Source: a virus. From it: a stretch of 27,898 nucleotides of DNA. The DNA lies in IMG/VR virus record IMGVR_UViG_3300008267_000919, positions 15,943-43,840 of that record, one strand, 5' to 3'. A program made the position numbers and the translations under genes. The notes beneath the pieces were generated by a model. That model was not told the DNA's origin, searched no databases, and worked only from the letters and a program-made list of their open reading frames with translations. Positions 1 to 7,863 of the stretch are shown here, one piece after another; position 1 is the stretch's first letter; every line of letters starts with the position of its first letter.

Positions 1-153
1 ATAGTAGCATTGAATGAGTTCTATCCATCATCCGCAGGCCCTGATGGTTATGCATATAAACTAGTAAGTAATGCTTCTGGTCCTAGCTACGTTTATGAAT
101 TGACAGAGATTTATGGATCATTTAGTTCATGTTCACAATTATGTAATGCTTAA
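1..153 (+). CDS. C-terminal end of an unidentified, probably virion, protein (partial)
   Basis: An open frame enters from the left edge and stops at TAA 151-153, giving the last 50 residues of a protein whose start lies outside the window. The fragment is rich in Ser, Tyr and Gly and ends in SSCSQLCNA with two cysteines, similar in style to the Cys-, Gly- and Thr-rich proteins that follow. No family is recognised. Its position directly upstream of two low-complexity virion-type proteins suggests a structural role, which is inference only. An alternative is a chance open frame, but the frame is clean and ends in a normal 48-base gap before the next gene. Confidence 0.6.
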   Translation: MVALNEFYPSSAGPDGYAYKLVSNASGPSYVYELTEIYGSFSSCSQLCNA

Positions 154-177
154 AATAATTTATTTACAATAAACGGA

Positions 178-185
178 TATTTATA
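178..185 (+). promoter_or_regulatory. TATTTATA box upstream of the gene at 202
   Basis: The octamer TATTTATA lies 16 bases before the ATG at 202 in the short gap between two genes. The same octamer, or a one-base variant, precedes at least eight other starts in the window. It may be the -10-like element of a phage late promoter. It is the reverse complement of the T4 late promoter TATAAATA. AT-richness makes single copies weak evidence. Confidence 0.4.
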
Positions 186-201
186 ATAAAAAAAGAAAAC
201 A

Positions 202-1029
202 ATGACAATTACATTCACATTACAATCGCCTTATACTGGTGCAACATATGTGGCCGGTCCATTTAATATTTCAGGAACAACTACTGGTGGAACCACCTAT
301 CAATTAGCAACAGGGGTAACGAAAAATCAATTAATAAGTGGTTATACAATAAACACCACATATGAAACATTAAGTGGTGGTACAATACAAAGCACTGGAA
401 CATGTAGCACAAGTCAAGAATGGTTAACTGGAATTGGTGGCGGTGGAGGTGGAGGCGGATCTCTGGTAGATCTACAAGTATATGGTAAAGATCTTGATGG
501 TACACCAGCAAATGCTTCAGTTTATTATCAAGTAAACAGTGGAACAACAGAATATTTAACAACGCTTGATCCATTGACAAATAGTTGTTCTTTAATTGGT
601 ACAATTACTGGATTAACATTAGGTGATATTGTTACAATTGGAACAGACCAAACTTATGCGATGGTCGGGGTTGGGTCATCAACATGTCCAGGATCAGCTA
701 CTGGAGGTAACGCAACATATGATCATACGATTGGAATTACCAGTGGAAACGATTATGTCGCGTTTGTTTTAGATTCGGGCGCAAGCTTAACTGGGGCCAC
801 ATTTGATGATATATTTTTTGACACAGTTTGGATAAAAATACAAGATACTGTTACGGATGGGTATATTATTGAAAATGTTAAAATTCATAGTGAAAGTTAT
901 TACGATCCGTGTATGCCGATTTGTGATTTTAGTGGCGGATCTGCAACAGCATCAATAACCCCAACACCAACACCAACTGAAATAATATATTGTGATTTTA
1001 ACAGTGGAACAGCAACAGCAACAATATAA
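202..1029 (+). CDS. Low-complexity virion-type protein with Gly linker and Pro-Thr tail
   Basis: The 275-residue protein is rich in Thr, Gly and Ser. An N-terminal part of about 75 residues with beta-strand character is followed by an eight-glycine linker at about residues 79-86, then a larger beta-rich domain (about 87-238) and a tail. The tail has two related copies, CDFSGGSATASI and CDFNSGTATATI, separated by a TPTPTPTE stretch. No signal peptide or membrane segment is visible. Gly-rich and Pro-Thr linkers between beta domains are typical of fibre or decoration proteins of large phages, so a virion role is inferred. The ATG at 202 follows an A-rich stretch with no Shine-Dalgarno sequence. 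The exact family is not recognised. Confidence 0.75.
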   Translation: MTITFTLQSPYTGATYVAGPFNISGTTTGGTTYQLATGVTKNQLISGYTINTTYETLSGGTIQSTGTCSTSQEWLTGIGGGGGGGGSLVDLQVYGKDLDGTPANASVYYQVNSGTTEYLTTLDPLTNSCSLIGTITGLTLGDIVTIGTDQTYAMVGVGSSTCPGSATGGNATYDHTIGITSGNDYVAFVLDSGASLTGATFDDIFFDTVWIKIQDTVTDGYIIENVKIHSESYYDPCMPICDFSGGSATASITPTPTPTEIIYCDFNSGTATATI

Positions 1030-1044
1030 AAATAAAAGAATTAA

Positions 1045-1052
1045 TATTTATA
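1045..1052 (+). promoter_or_regulatory. TATTTATA box immediately before the gene at 1057
   Basis: The octamer ends only four bases before ATG 1057. If it is a -10 element, transcription would begin at or just inside the start codon, giving a leaderless message. Alternatively it is an AT-rich translation-initiation context. The spacing makes the promoter reading weaker than at 12265 or 26412. Confidence 0.25.
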
Positions 1053-1056
1053 AAAT

Positions 1057-2037
1057 ATGGCATTTAACGCGCTAGTAAATTTAGGTACAGTTGGTGAAGA
1101 TATAACAGGTAGTACTGTTTCAATATCTGGTTGTACAGGTGCTTCTTGTGGAAGTGGTTGTACAAGTTTGGCAACAGGACAAGCTGTTTCTGGGTTTCCA
1201 AAAACAATATCAATAACTAACGATTTGGTAACCTCTTTATATGTTAAGGTTGATAATGGGCAATGTTCGGGGACAACACAATGTATTAATATTAATTTTG
1301 TTGCTGGAGCTACAGCAACTCCAACCGCAACACCTACTAATACACCAACACCAACGCCTACAGCAACGCCCGTAGGTCCAACCGCAACACCAACAAGTAC
1401 ACCAACAAGCACACCTACTAGTACACCAACACCAACACCTACAGCAACAGTTGTAATGTATGGTTGTGGTGATACTGTGTCTGATACATACGCACCAAGT
1501 ACATTTGTAACACAAACAAAATATCTCGATTTGAGTGATGCAACAAATGGCGATATAGTTACAATCACATTTGTGGCAAATGATAGACCAAATAGATTTA
1601 ACATATATGGTGATAGCTCATTAATTGCGAACAGTGGTTGGGTTGGATCTGATAATACATATGCCGGCCCTTGGGGTAGCGCAGGTAGTTTGGTTGATAC
1701 TGATGGTAATGGATCATTTAACTTTACATATTCATCTGGAACAACATATGAATTACGTGTTGATGTTGGCCCAGCAAATCCTGATGGAACACCACCAAAT
1801 CCATCAGATGCTTGGAGTGTAACAATAGGCTGTAGCCCAGCACCAACTGCAACACCAGAGCCAACAGCGGTACCTTACTACGATTTTTATATAGCTTCTC
1901 CATCGCAAACGAGTCAAACTCAAACAACATATTGTTCGAGCCCTGGATATGTTATGTCAGCGGTAGTTAAATCAACGTCATCTACAATTTCAGGAATGCT
2001 TAATTATACTATATATGATTCCAACGGTGCATTTTAA
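1057..2037 (+). CDS. Two-domain virion-type protein joined by a long Pro-Thr linker
   Basis: The 326-residue protein has a small Cys-containing N-terminal domain (about 1-85, with CTGASCGSGC) and a Pro-Thr-Ser linker at residues 86-131 built from TPT, TPTS and TATP units. A beta-rich domain follows at about 135-265, then a second short TATPEPTAVP linker and a C-terminal domain of about 50 residues. The middle domain has a DTDGNGSF stretch that could bind calcium. No signal peptide is present. The architecture of beta domains on Pro-Thr stalks suggests a surface or fibre component of the virion; this is inference. The start follows a TATTTATA box with a four-base spacer. The family is not recognised. 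Confidence 0.75.
   Translation: MAFNALVNLGTVGEDITGSTVSISGCTGASCGSGCTSLATGQAVSGFPKTISITNDLVTSLYVKVDNGQCSGTTQCININFVAGATATPTATPTNTPTPTPTATPVGPTATPTSTPTSTPTSTPTPTPTATVVMYGCGDTVSDTYAPSTFVTQTKYLDLSDATNGDIVTITFVANDRPNRFNIYGDSSLIANSGWVGSDNTYAGPWGSAGSLVDTDGNGSFNFTYSSGTTYELRVDVGPANPDGTPPNPSDAWSVTIGCSPAPTATPEPTAVPYYDFYIASPSQTSQTQTTYCSSPGYVMSAVVKSTSSTISGMLNYTIYDSNGAF
1312..1449 (+). repeat. Degenerate coding repeat for a Pro-Thr linker
   Basis: This stretch is built of short ACACCAAC- and ACACCTAC-like units encoding TP, TPTS and TATP repeats in the protein at 1057. Codon third positions vary between units (CCA, CCT, CCG; ACA, ACC, ACT), so the amino-acid pattern is kept better than the DNA, suggesting selection on the linker. 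Confidence 0.8.
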
Positions 2038-2057
2038 ATAAAAATATAAAATAAAAT

Positions 2058-4163
2058 ATGAGCTTTTTAGATAGTAATAATTCAGAATATTTGTCAGCCA
2101 GAATAACCAGAAAGGGTAGAAAGTCTATTGCTGAAGGTAATTTTGTTATAAAATATTTTCAGGTTGGCGATTCTGAATTTGATTATACGTTTAGTGGATA
2201 TACTGGTACAACGCACCAAAGAGTGTTAGCACCTATGGACGGCGATCAACATATCAAATATCCATATCTAGTTAGCTCTGGTGAAACAATTAATTTTGGT
2301 AATGCTATTCAACAATCTTTAACAGAAACAATTAAAAACCCGATGGGCCCAGCAGGGTTTGTATCAAATTATAAACCATATGATGCTGAAGAATGTAGCG
2401 GTACAACTGTTGAGTGCTTAGTTAAAGAAATTGATATTACTCAAATCGATGGTACAAATTTATTATCAGTTACTGGTGCAACCGGATACACTGGTTGTGA
2501 ATATATTACGATATTATTTAAAACAAGATTATGCGGACAGGATTATACATTAACTGGTGAAACACAAAGTTTAGTTTATAAGATAGTAGATATTTCTGCA
2601 AATGAAATTGAACTAGATAGACCTATGCCTAATTTAACTGGAGAAACTGGATATGCACAAGTTATATGTAATAAGTGTAGTTTAGAATATCCAGAAACAC
2701 CAACAGAATCAACAGTTTGTTCACCTGTACCGGTTGATAATTTAGACCAACACGATCCATGGTCATTAGAATTAATCTGGACTCAAAAACCAGCGGGATT
2801 AGATTCAAATGCTTTTCAAGATTTACTTGATGAAAATATTAGTGGATATACCGGAACCCAATTTGCATCACTAAAAGAGTATCTTGGGTACACATCAACA
2901 TCTGGCCAAACATTTACAAATTTAACTGGAGGGACAATTTCAAATCCAACATCTTACACAAATTCATTTGGTGAAAAGATTAATATCAAACCAGAAGATC
3001 AAAGATGTATTGCAGTTATTCATTATTCAGAATTAGGTGATATTGTTAATGATCCTGAAAGATTTTTTAAGTATGATGATTATATCGGATCAAGTACAAC
3101 AGATGAGTACGAAATTGATGGTGTAGATGTTTCAGATACAGATTATTTTGAGGTCTATATTCCGTTTGTTTTTTATCACAGAAATACTGGAAGTACTATC
3201 GGTGCAAAATTTGTAATGGATACAACAAATTATTATGTTTCATCATCAAAAAACAATAAACCAAACACTAATAATGTTAAGTTTAGATTTTTGTTGGATG
3301 AACAAGGTAATAGAGTTGGTAAAGTTTTCGTTGATAAAAAAATAATTGTTTTTGATGACCAAGAATTGGTTGCAATACTTGATTATAAATCAAATAGAAA
3401 ATGGACACTTCCAGCACCTAGGTTTAGTACAGTTCCAGTTGATCTACCAACATTTTATGATTTAACACCGGTTGTTCAAACCGGAGAAACGGCGTGGGTG
3501 ACCTATATGTTCCAATACACCGGAGATACTGGTAGAAACGGTATGCACTGTAATTATTATGGGAAAATAACTGGATCAACAGATTCAAATATTGGTTTTA
3601 AATTTGATACTAATGATTTCGCTTATTTAAGCTCATCATCATATTTCACAGGATTTACAGCAAATAAGTTTTTTGCCTTAGTTCAAGTAATACCCACAGG
3701 AAATCAACCAACAACAGATGATTGGAGAATGGTTGATTTAACATCACAAATATCTGGACATACAGTTGGTAATTTAATACCAGGTAATAAAATGTGTGGA
3801 TATCAATTTGTTGTAACTGGAGACATGGTAGATTCTGCTGATTATTATGATATTGAAGAATTCTTAGGAAATCAACCATCAGATACTCAGACAACATTAC
3901 CACAATTTGGAGACACACAACCATTCCCCGGAGCGGTTAAGTTAACCAGAGCAACAGACGTTGAGGTATTAAACTTCATGGTTAATCTACCATCAACACA
4001 ATTCTTACATACACAAAATCCAACTTATGTTTCTGGTTTACCTAAAAAAATTACTGAGGTTGCATTATTAAATGATAACAAAGAACCATTAGTAATTGCT
4101 AAAACGGCTAAACCAATAACCAGAACTGCGGCTCAAGTGTTCTCCGTAAAATTAGATTTCTAA
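2058..4163 (+). CDS. Large virion structural protein (unassigned)
   Basis: The 701-residue protein begins MSFLDSNNSEYLSARITRKG, followed by GRKSIAEGNF and YFQVGDSEFDY, an N-terminal block I associate with structural proteins of T4-like phages from marine and freshwater samples. The remainder is beta-rich with many short Gly-Tyr-Thr motifs such as SGYTGT, TGATGYTG and TGETGYAQ. A cluster of cysteines (CNKCSLEYP, then C at about residue 220) may bind metal. There is no signal peptide. It closes the virion cluster at the left side of the window; the next gene is a nuclease after a 41-base gap. Baseplate, tail or neck are possible locations, but the sequence alone does not separate these. Confidence 0.75.
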   Translation: MSFLDSNNSEYLSARITRKGRKSIAEGNFVIKYFQVGDSEFDYTFSGYTGTTHQRVLAPMDGDQHIKYPYLVSSGETINFGNAIQQSLTETIKNPMGPAGFVSNYKPYDAEECSGTTVECLVKEIDITQIDGTNLLSVTGATGYTGCEYITILFKTRLCGQDYTLTGETQSLVYKIVDISANEIELDRPMPNLTGETGYAQVICNKCSLEYPETPTESTVCSPVPVDNLDQHDPWSLELIWTQKPAGLDSNAFQDLLDENISGYTGTQFASLKEYLGYTSTSGQTFTNLTGGTISNPTSYTNSFGEKINIKPEDQRCIAVIHYSELGDIVNDPERFFKYDDYIGSSTTDEYEIDGVDVSDTDYFEVYIPFVFYHRNTGSTIGAKFVMDTTNYYVSSSKNNKPNTNNVKFRFLLDEQGNRVGKVFVDKKIIVFDDQELVAILDYKSNRKWTLPAPRFSTVPVDLPTFYDLTPVVQTGETAWVTYMFQYTGDTGRNGMHCNYYGKITGSTDSNIGFKFDTNDFAYLSSSSYFTGFTANKFFALVQVIPTGNQPTTDDWRMVDLTSQISGHTVGNLIPGNKMCGYQFVVTGDMVDSADYYDIEEFLGNQPSDTQTTLPQFGDTQPFPGAVKLTRATDVEVLNFMVNLPSTQFLHTQNPTYVSGLPKKITEVALLNDNKEPLVIAKTAKPITRTAAQVFSVKLDF

Positions 4164-4204
4164 TTTCTATTTACATTATTATTTTTTTGATTTATAATTA
4201 ATCT

Positions 4205-4807
4205 ATGGATGCTAAAATTAAAAGTAAGTCCAAGATACTTGGATTAGACATTTCAACAAAAACCATAGGTTGGGCTTTGTTTGATTTAACTGGTAAAAAT
4301 TTATTAGAATTAACACATTTCTCACCTAAGATCAAACCACAACCAGAGGACAAATTAGAAGAACTAATAAAGAAAGCAGATGCGTTTAATAAAAAATTGA
4401 GTGAATATGTGGGGTTAGGTATTGTTAAAGTGATAATCGAAGAACCATTACTTAATTCAAATAATGTGTATACTGTAGGTACTCTTTTGCGTTACAATAC
4501 CATGGTGTGTAAATCAGTATATGATACCCTAGGTATTGTTCCAACATTTATTTCAACATATAACGCTAGAAAACATGCGTTCCCAGATTTGGTTGGCGAT
4601 AATGGTAAAAATAAACATGTGTTATTTGGTGGCTATCCAAAAGACATTGACAAAAAGCATGTTATTTGGGAGCACGTTAATGCTGTATGCCCAGAAGTAA
4701 AATGGTTGTACGGAAAAGGTGGAAATTTAAAAAAAGAAAATTATGATATGGCCGATGCAGCAACAGCTGTTATTGGTTATATCAATATGATAAAACAAGG
4801 CGAATAA
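4205..4807 (+). CDS. RuvC-like Holliday junction resolvase
   Basis: The 200-residue protein has an RNase H-like fold typical of RuvC-type crossover junction endonucleases. It opens with ILGLDIST (Asp15 as first metal ligand) followed by the strand IGWALFDL. VKVIIEEP supplies the second acidic position (Glu79/Glu80), and YDMADAATAV near the C-terminus supplies the last (Asp181/Asp184). These enzymes cut four-way junctions made during recombination-dependent replication, so it fits beside the gp46/gp47-like pair and the primase downstream. The insert around residues 125-175 makes it somewhat longer than bacterial RuvC. T4 uses an unrelated enzyme (endonuclease VII) for this step. The ATG follows an AT-rich 41-base gap. 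Confidence 0.85.
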   Translation: MDAKIKSKSKILGLDISTKTIGWALFDLTGKNLLELTHFSPKIKPQPEDKLEELIKKADAFNKKLSEYVGLGIVKVIIEEPLLNSNNVYTVGTLLRYNTMVCKSVYDTLGIVPTFISTYNARKHAFPDLVGDNGKNKHVLFGGYPKDIDKKHVIWEHVNAVCPEVKWLYGKGGNLKKENYDMADAATAVIGYINMIKQGE

Positions 4808-4822
4808 AAAAGGCAACAAATA

Positions 4823-4854
4823 TTTCCAAATAATTTTTTATTTGTTTATATTTA
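4823..4854 (+). promoter_or_regulatory. Bacteroidota-type promoter candidate before the two-hairpin RNA
   Basis: TTTC at 4823-4826 and TATATTTA at 4847-4854 are separated by 20 bases, one mismatch each from the Bacteroidota primary sigma consensus TTTG-N19-21-TAnnTTTG. The predicted start falls near the GGCGG at 4861. The nearest start codon downstream is at 4961, beyond a terminator. Confidence 0.45.
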
Positions 4855-4860
4855 ATTTAA

Positions 4861-4934
4861 GGCGGAAATGTAATAGTTTTTATTACATTTGGTTGGTTCC
4901 CTCAGAGGGTGGTGTCTCTGGGGGATTTTTTTTT
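4861..4934 (+). ncRNA. Candidate small RNA with two hairpins
   Basis: The gap between the resolvase and primase genes holds two consecutive stem-loops. The first is a perfect 9-bp stem at 4866-4874/4882-4890 with a 7-base loop. The second is a 10-bp, GC-rich stem at 4898-4907/4916-4925 with an 8-base loop, followed by nine Ts. A promoter-like pair lies just upstream (4823-4854), so a discrete transcript of about 74 bases is possible. The GC-rich 3' stem stands out in this AT-rich genome. The 3' hairpin could simply be the terminator of the upstream gene, and the 5' hairpin a processing or stabilising element. No known RNA family is recognised. Confidence 0.4.
4898..4934 (+). terminator. Strong Rho-independent terminator
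   Basis: The ten-base-pair stem has arms 4898-4907 and 4916-4925 with one T-G wobble. The loop is eight bases and nine Ts follow at 4926-4934. It would end transcripts from the resolvase gene or the proposed small RNA and separate them from the primase gene. Confidence 0.85.
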
Positions 4935-4945
4935 ATCAAATAATT

Positions 4946-4953
4946 TATTTATA
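4946..4953 (+). promoter_or_regulatory. TATTTATA box before the primase gene
   Basis: The octamer lies seven bases before ATG 4961 and directly after the terminator, so a new promoter is needed here. The overlapping TATATTTC (4950-4957) also resembles a TAnnTTTG box. Its 3' context repeats the CAAATAATTT...TATATTT string seen upstream at about 4827-4853. Confidence 0.4.
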
Positions 4954-4960
4954 TTTCACT

Positions 4961-5398
4961 ATGAACACCACAGAATTAGATTCTTCCGCTATTGTAGAGA
5001 TCCTAGAAGACATTTTAGGTGACTACTATTTGCATAATGATGCAAAGGGACAAATTTCCTTTGATTGTCCTGTTTGTTCCCATGAAATAAAGGGTTTAGA
5101 CGAAGGTGATGGTAAGGGAAACCTAGAAGTAAACTATAAATTAGGTGTTTATAAGTGTTGGTCTTGCGGTGAAACTCACGATACCCATGGAAGTGTTTAT
5201 AAACTGATAAAAAAATATGGAAGCAAAAGGCATATATCGATTTATGAACTATTAAAGCCAGAAGAAACACAAATAACAAAAAATTATAAAAAAATTCTTG
5301 GTTTACCAAAAGAGTTTGTTGCGTTTTCAAGTGCGAGTGCCGGGTTAAAATTAACACATTACTATAAAATGGCTTTTAACTACTTGAAAAAGAATTAA
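4961..5398 (+). CDS. DNA primase, zinc-binding N-terminal part (gene appears broken)
   Basis: The 145-residue product has a DnaG-type zinc-binding domain: CPVC (Cys36, Cys39) and CWSC (Cys66, Cys69), then THGSVYKLIKKYG. This domain reads template trinucleotides for primer synthesis. The protein ends at FNYLKKN, where related phage primases continue into the catalytic core. The missing continuation reappears in the -1 frame directly downstream, ending in the TOPRIM fragment at 5437. A segment of the core between the two halves appears to be absent. I chose ATG 4961 because the longer frame to 4889 would start at TTG inside the terminator hairpin. If the break is real the protein lacks the catalytic TOPRIM residues and cannot prime alone. 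Confidence 0.8.
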   Translation: MNTTELDSSAIVEILEDILGDYYLHNDAKGQISFDCPVCSHEIKGLDEGDGKGNLEVNYKLGVYKCWSCGETHDTHGSVYKLIKKYGSKRHISIYELLKPEETQITKNYKKILGLPKEFVAFSSASAGLKLTHYYKMAFNYLKKN

Positions 5399-5436
5399 AT
5401 TATTTTGTTGCCAGATCCTATTTTGATAACACCAAG

Positions 5437-5796
5437 ATGAAATATAAGAATCCGGAAGTTCAAAAAGAGATAATCATTTTTAATGAAAGTTTAATTGATT
5501 GGGACAAAGAGGTTTATCTTGTTGAAGGGGCGTTTGATAGCATTTTTGTTGAAAACTCAATACCATTACTAGGTAAAGTAATGAGCGAACACATACACTC
5601 TACCTTGTATGATAATGCTAAAAAAATAACCATAGTTTTGGATGGGGATGCCTGGGAAGACGCACAAAATTTATTTCATAAATTGAATACAGGTAAATTA
5701 TTTGGTAAAACATGGATTGTTAAACTACCAAAAGATAAGGACATTGCTGATTTAAAAGGCGATTTCACCAATTTAGAAAAAATACAATTAGATTAA
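5437..5796 (+). CDS. DNA primase, TOPRIM part (split from the gene at 4961)
   Basis: The product from ATG 5437 is 119 residues and holds the TOPRIM catalytic motifs: YLVEGAFDS with Glu30, and VLDGDAWEDA with Asp69 and Asp71. The frame is open back to 5380 without a start codon. That upstream stretch encodes NYFVARSYFDNTK, a conserved piece of phage DnaG-type primases, immediately before ATG 5437. The natural protein therefore began far upstream, and this ATG is probably internal. A -1 shift near 5387-5392 would join the halves as YLKK-ELNYFVARS, but the core segment normally between them would still be missing. It could be a pseudogene half, the product of a frameshift, or an assembly artefact. 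Confidence 0.8.
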   Translation: MKYKNPEVQKEIIIFNESLIDWDKEVYLVEGAFDSIFVENSIPLLGKVMSEHIHSTLYDNAKKITIVLDGDAWEDAQNLFHKLNTGKLFGKTWIVKLPKDKDIADLKGDFTNLEKIQLD

Positions 5797-5797
5797 T

Positions 5798-6559
5798 ATG
5801 GAATTACTACTAGAATTAAACAAGTTTGACCACATTAAGTATCATGATGAGCCACATCATTATTATATTAATGACAAACTAATGACATCTGCAACCACTT
5901 TCATTGGAAAATTTAAAAATAAATTTGATAGTGACGGGCAAGCAGAAAAATATGCTAATAAACATGGTTTAATTAAAGAAAATGTTTTAGCAGAATGGGA
6001 TCACAAGCGTGATTATAGTACTATTAAGGGTAGTGCGGTTCATGATTATGCTGAAAATCACTGGAATAATAAAATTTTTCCATATGACGACGCTCCAGCA
6101 GTAACTAGATTTGGTGAGGACATTGTTAAACCAGCTTATGATAAATGCGTAAAATTATTTGACAAATTTTATCAAGATAGTAGAGTAAATTTAGTACCTT
6201 TAAAAAGCGAATTTGTTATTGGTGACGAAGAGTTAGGTATTTGTGGTATGATCGATCAATTATTTTGGAATAAAAAATCTAATCAAATACAAATTTGGGA
6301 TTGGAAAACCAATAAAGCCATTAACATGAAAAGTGATTATGGTAATAAGTTTAAAAAACCGATTTCACATTTGGATGAGTGTGAATTTAACACATATAGT
6401 TTGCAAACAAGTTTGTATAAGTACATAATTGAAAAAAATACAAACTTAAAAATTGGTGACTTATATTTTGTTTGGTTGTTTGAGGGTAACGATAACTACC
6501 AAGTTTTTAAATGTAAGGATATGAAAGAAGAAATTATTTCCATGTTAAATTACAAGTAA
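5798..6559 (+). CDS. PD-(D/E)XK nuclease, RecB/Cas4-like exonuclease
   Basis: The 253-residue protein carries the RecB-type nuclease motifs in order: KGSAVHDYAE (His82), LVPLKSEFVI (Glu138), GICGMIDQLFW (Asp153), IWDWKT (Asp168, Lys170) and the helix YSLQTSLYKY with Gln203. Asp153, Asp168 and Lys170 would bind metal and catalyse phosphodiester cleavage. The FGEDI and YKYIIE helices are as in lambda-exonuclease/RecB family members. It starts one base after the TOPRIM frame ends and ends one base before the gp47-like gene, so it belongs to the recombination operon. A role in DNA end resection or host DNA degradation is likely; the exact substrate cannot be read. It has no Cys cluster of the Cas4 iron-sulfur type. 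Confidence 0.85.
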   Translation: MELLLELNKFDHIKYHDEPHHYYINDKLMTSATTFIGKFKNKFDSDGQAEKYANKHGLIKENVLAEWDHKRDYSTIKGSAVHDYAENHWNNKIFPYDDAPAVTRFGEDIVKPAYDKCVKLFDKFYQDSRVNLVPLKSEFVIGDEELGICGMIDQLFWNKKSNQIQIWDWKTNKAINMKSDYGNKFKKPISHLDECEFNTYSLQTSLYKYIIEKNTNLKIGDLYFVWLFEGNDNYQVFKCKDMKEEIISMLNYK

Positions 6560-6560
6560 G

Positions 6561-7379
6561 ATGATTAAAAAAATTGTACATATTGCTGATCTACACATAA
6601 GAACAATTCAATTACACGAATTGTACAAAAAACAATTTGATAAATTGTTAGAGGAAATTCATGAGCATTCAGTAGTATGGACATCAGAAGGTGTTCATTG
6701 GGATGAAATTCGTATTGTTATTGCTGGAGATATTGCACATCAAAAAATTAACATATCAAACGAGCAATTATTGTTAACAGCTTGGCTATTGAATAAATTA
6801 AGTAGTTATGGTAAAGTTGTTATTATCCCAGGCAACCACGATTTTCTAGAAAACAATACACAAAGATTAGATAGTATAACACCAGTTGTTGAATTATTAG
6901 ACAATAAAAATATTGTTTATTATAAAGATTCTGGTGTTTATGTTGACGATAATGTTGATTGGGTTGTCTATTCGCTATATCAGCATAATGCGAGACCTGA
7001 TTTTAAAAAAGAAGATGATAGGTTTAGAGTTGGATTGTTTCATGGTCCGATTCAAGGAATGTCTACAGATTTAGGATTTAAATTTGAAGATGGTTATGAC
7101 AGATTAAACTTTGTTGGCTTAGATTTACTTCTTTGTGGTGACATCCATAAAAGACAAACATTTATTCTACCTGGTGGTGGTAATGCGGTAATGGTTGGGT
7201 CTATTATTCAACAGAATTTTGGAGAAACAGTTAAGCATCATGGTTACGGTGTTTATGATGTGAAAACAAATAATTATAAATTCTTTGATTTGGAAAATGA
7301 ACAACCATTTATGCACTTCAGGATAAACGATATAAAAGACATCGAAGATGAAAAAGAAACACTTGTTAACGCTGGATGA
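6561..7379 (+). CDS. Recombination endonuclease subunit, T4 gp47/SbcD/Mre11-like
   Basis: The 272-residue calcineurin-like phosphoesterase has the full metal-site series: HIADLHI (Asp10, His12), VIAGDIAH (Asp57), IPGNHDF (Asn92, His93), GLFHGPI (His161) and LCGDIHKRQ (Asp194, His196). It is the nuclease partner of the SbcC/Rad50-like protein encoded at 8180. Together they process DNA ends for recombination-dependent replication. It is shorter than T4 gp47 (about 340 residues) and seems to lack most of the C-terminal capping region. Its last 32 bases overlap the start of the next gene, which suggests translational coupling. The nuclease assignment is firm; substrate details are inferred from the family. 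Confidence 0.92.
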   Translation: MIKKIVHIADLHIRTIQLHELYKKQFDKLLEEIHEHSVVWTSEGVHWDEIRIVIAGDIAHQKINISNEQLLLTAWLLNKLSSYGKVVIIPGNHDFLENNTQRLDSITPVVELLDNKNIVYYKDSGVYVDDNVDWVVYSLYQHNARPDFKKEDDRFRVGLFHGPIQGMSTDLGFKFEDGYDRLNFVGLDLLLCGDIHKRQTFILPGGGNAVMVGSIIQQNFGETVKHHGYGVYDVKTNNYKFFDLENEQPFMHFRINDIKDIEDEKETLVNAG

Positions 7380-7851
7380 TGACTTTGTAAAATATTGTGA
7401 GATAAACAATATTAAAGATGTTGAATCTTTGGCAAAAAAAGTATTTCAAAGAGGATTTACCATAGAAAAGTATGGTGAGACCCCATCAATGGTTAAAGGG
7501 AAAGAAACTGTTATCGAAAAAGAAGTTATAAAAGAGATAATCAAAGAAGTTCCTGTTGAAAAGATTGTTGAAGTGATTAAAGAAGTGCCGGTAGAGAAGA
7601 TTGTTGAGATAATCAAAGAAGTGCCAATAGAGGTTAAAGGCGAAACTCAAATAGTAACAAAAGAAGTTATAAAAGAGATTTCAGTTGAAAAGCCGATGTG
7701 GGATAATAAAAAAGAAAAAATGCTTGAGGATTTACAATCCGAAAATAAAAAGCTAACAATAGAGTTAGAAAAAATCACAAATACTCTTGAGAAAATAAAT
7801 AAAGCAAAATATCTTAAGAGTAGTGATCTTAATAATTTATATGATGAATAA
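7348..7851 (+). CDS. Coiled-coil protein with KEVPVEKIVE repeats, between gp47- and gp46-like genes
   Basis: The 167-residue protein has a small N-terminal domain (about 1-45: LTLDDDFVKYCEINNIKD, then VFQRGFTIEKYG). I associate this domain with small proteins next to gp46/gp47 in T4-like phages. Residues 52-112 form a repeated block of IKEVPVEKIVE-type units, three to four copies of about 11 residues, and the C-terminus (about 120-160) is a predicted coiled coil. The repeat DNA at about 7530-7640 is also visibly repetitive. It may be an adaptor or oligomeric scaffold for the recombination complex; that is inference from location. No catalytic motif is seen. The start overlaps gp47 by 32 bases. 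Confidence 0.8.
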   Translation: MKKKHLLTLDDDFVKYCEINNIKDVESLAKKVFQRGFTIEKYGETPSMVKGKETVIEKEVIKEIIKEVPVEKIVEVIKEVPVEKIVEIIKEVPIEVKGETQIVTKEVIKEISVEKPMWDNKKEKMLEDLQSENKKLTIELEKITNTLEKINKAKYLKSSDLNNLYDE

Positions 7852-7863
7852 AAAAACAAGTTT

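Noticed and set aside
1312-1449. CRISPR-like or tandem-repeat array
   Set aside because: The units are short, unspaced and code for a Pro-Thr linker in frame. There are no regular unique spacers.
1041-1604. Minus-strand open frame with Val-Gly repeats opposite the Pro-Thr linker gene
   Set aside because: It is the reverse reading of the ACACCAAC repeats. The + frame has the sensible domain structure and a fitting start.
4889-4960. Upstream extension of the primase N-terminal half
   Set aside because: It would begin at TTG inside the terminator hairpin and encode residues unlike a primase. ATG 4961 fits the zinc domain.
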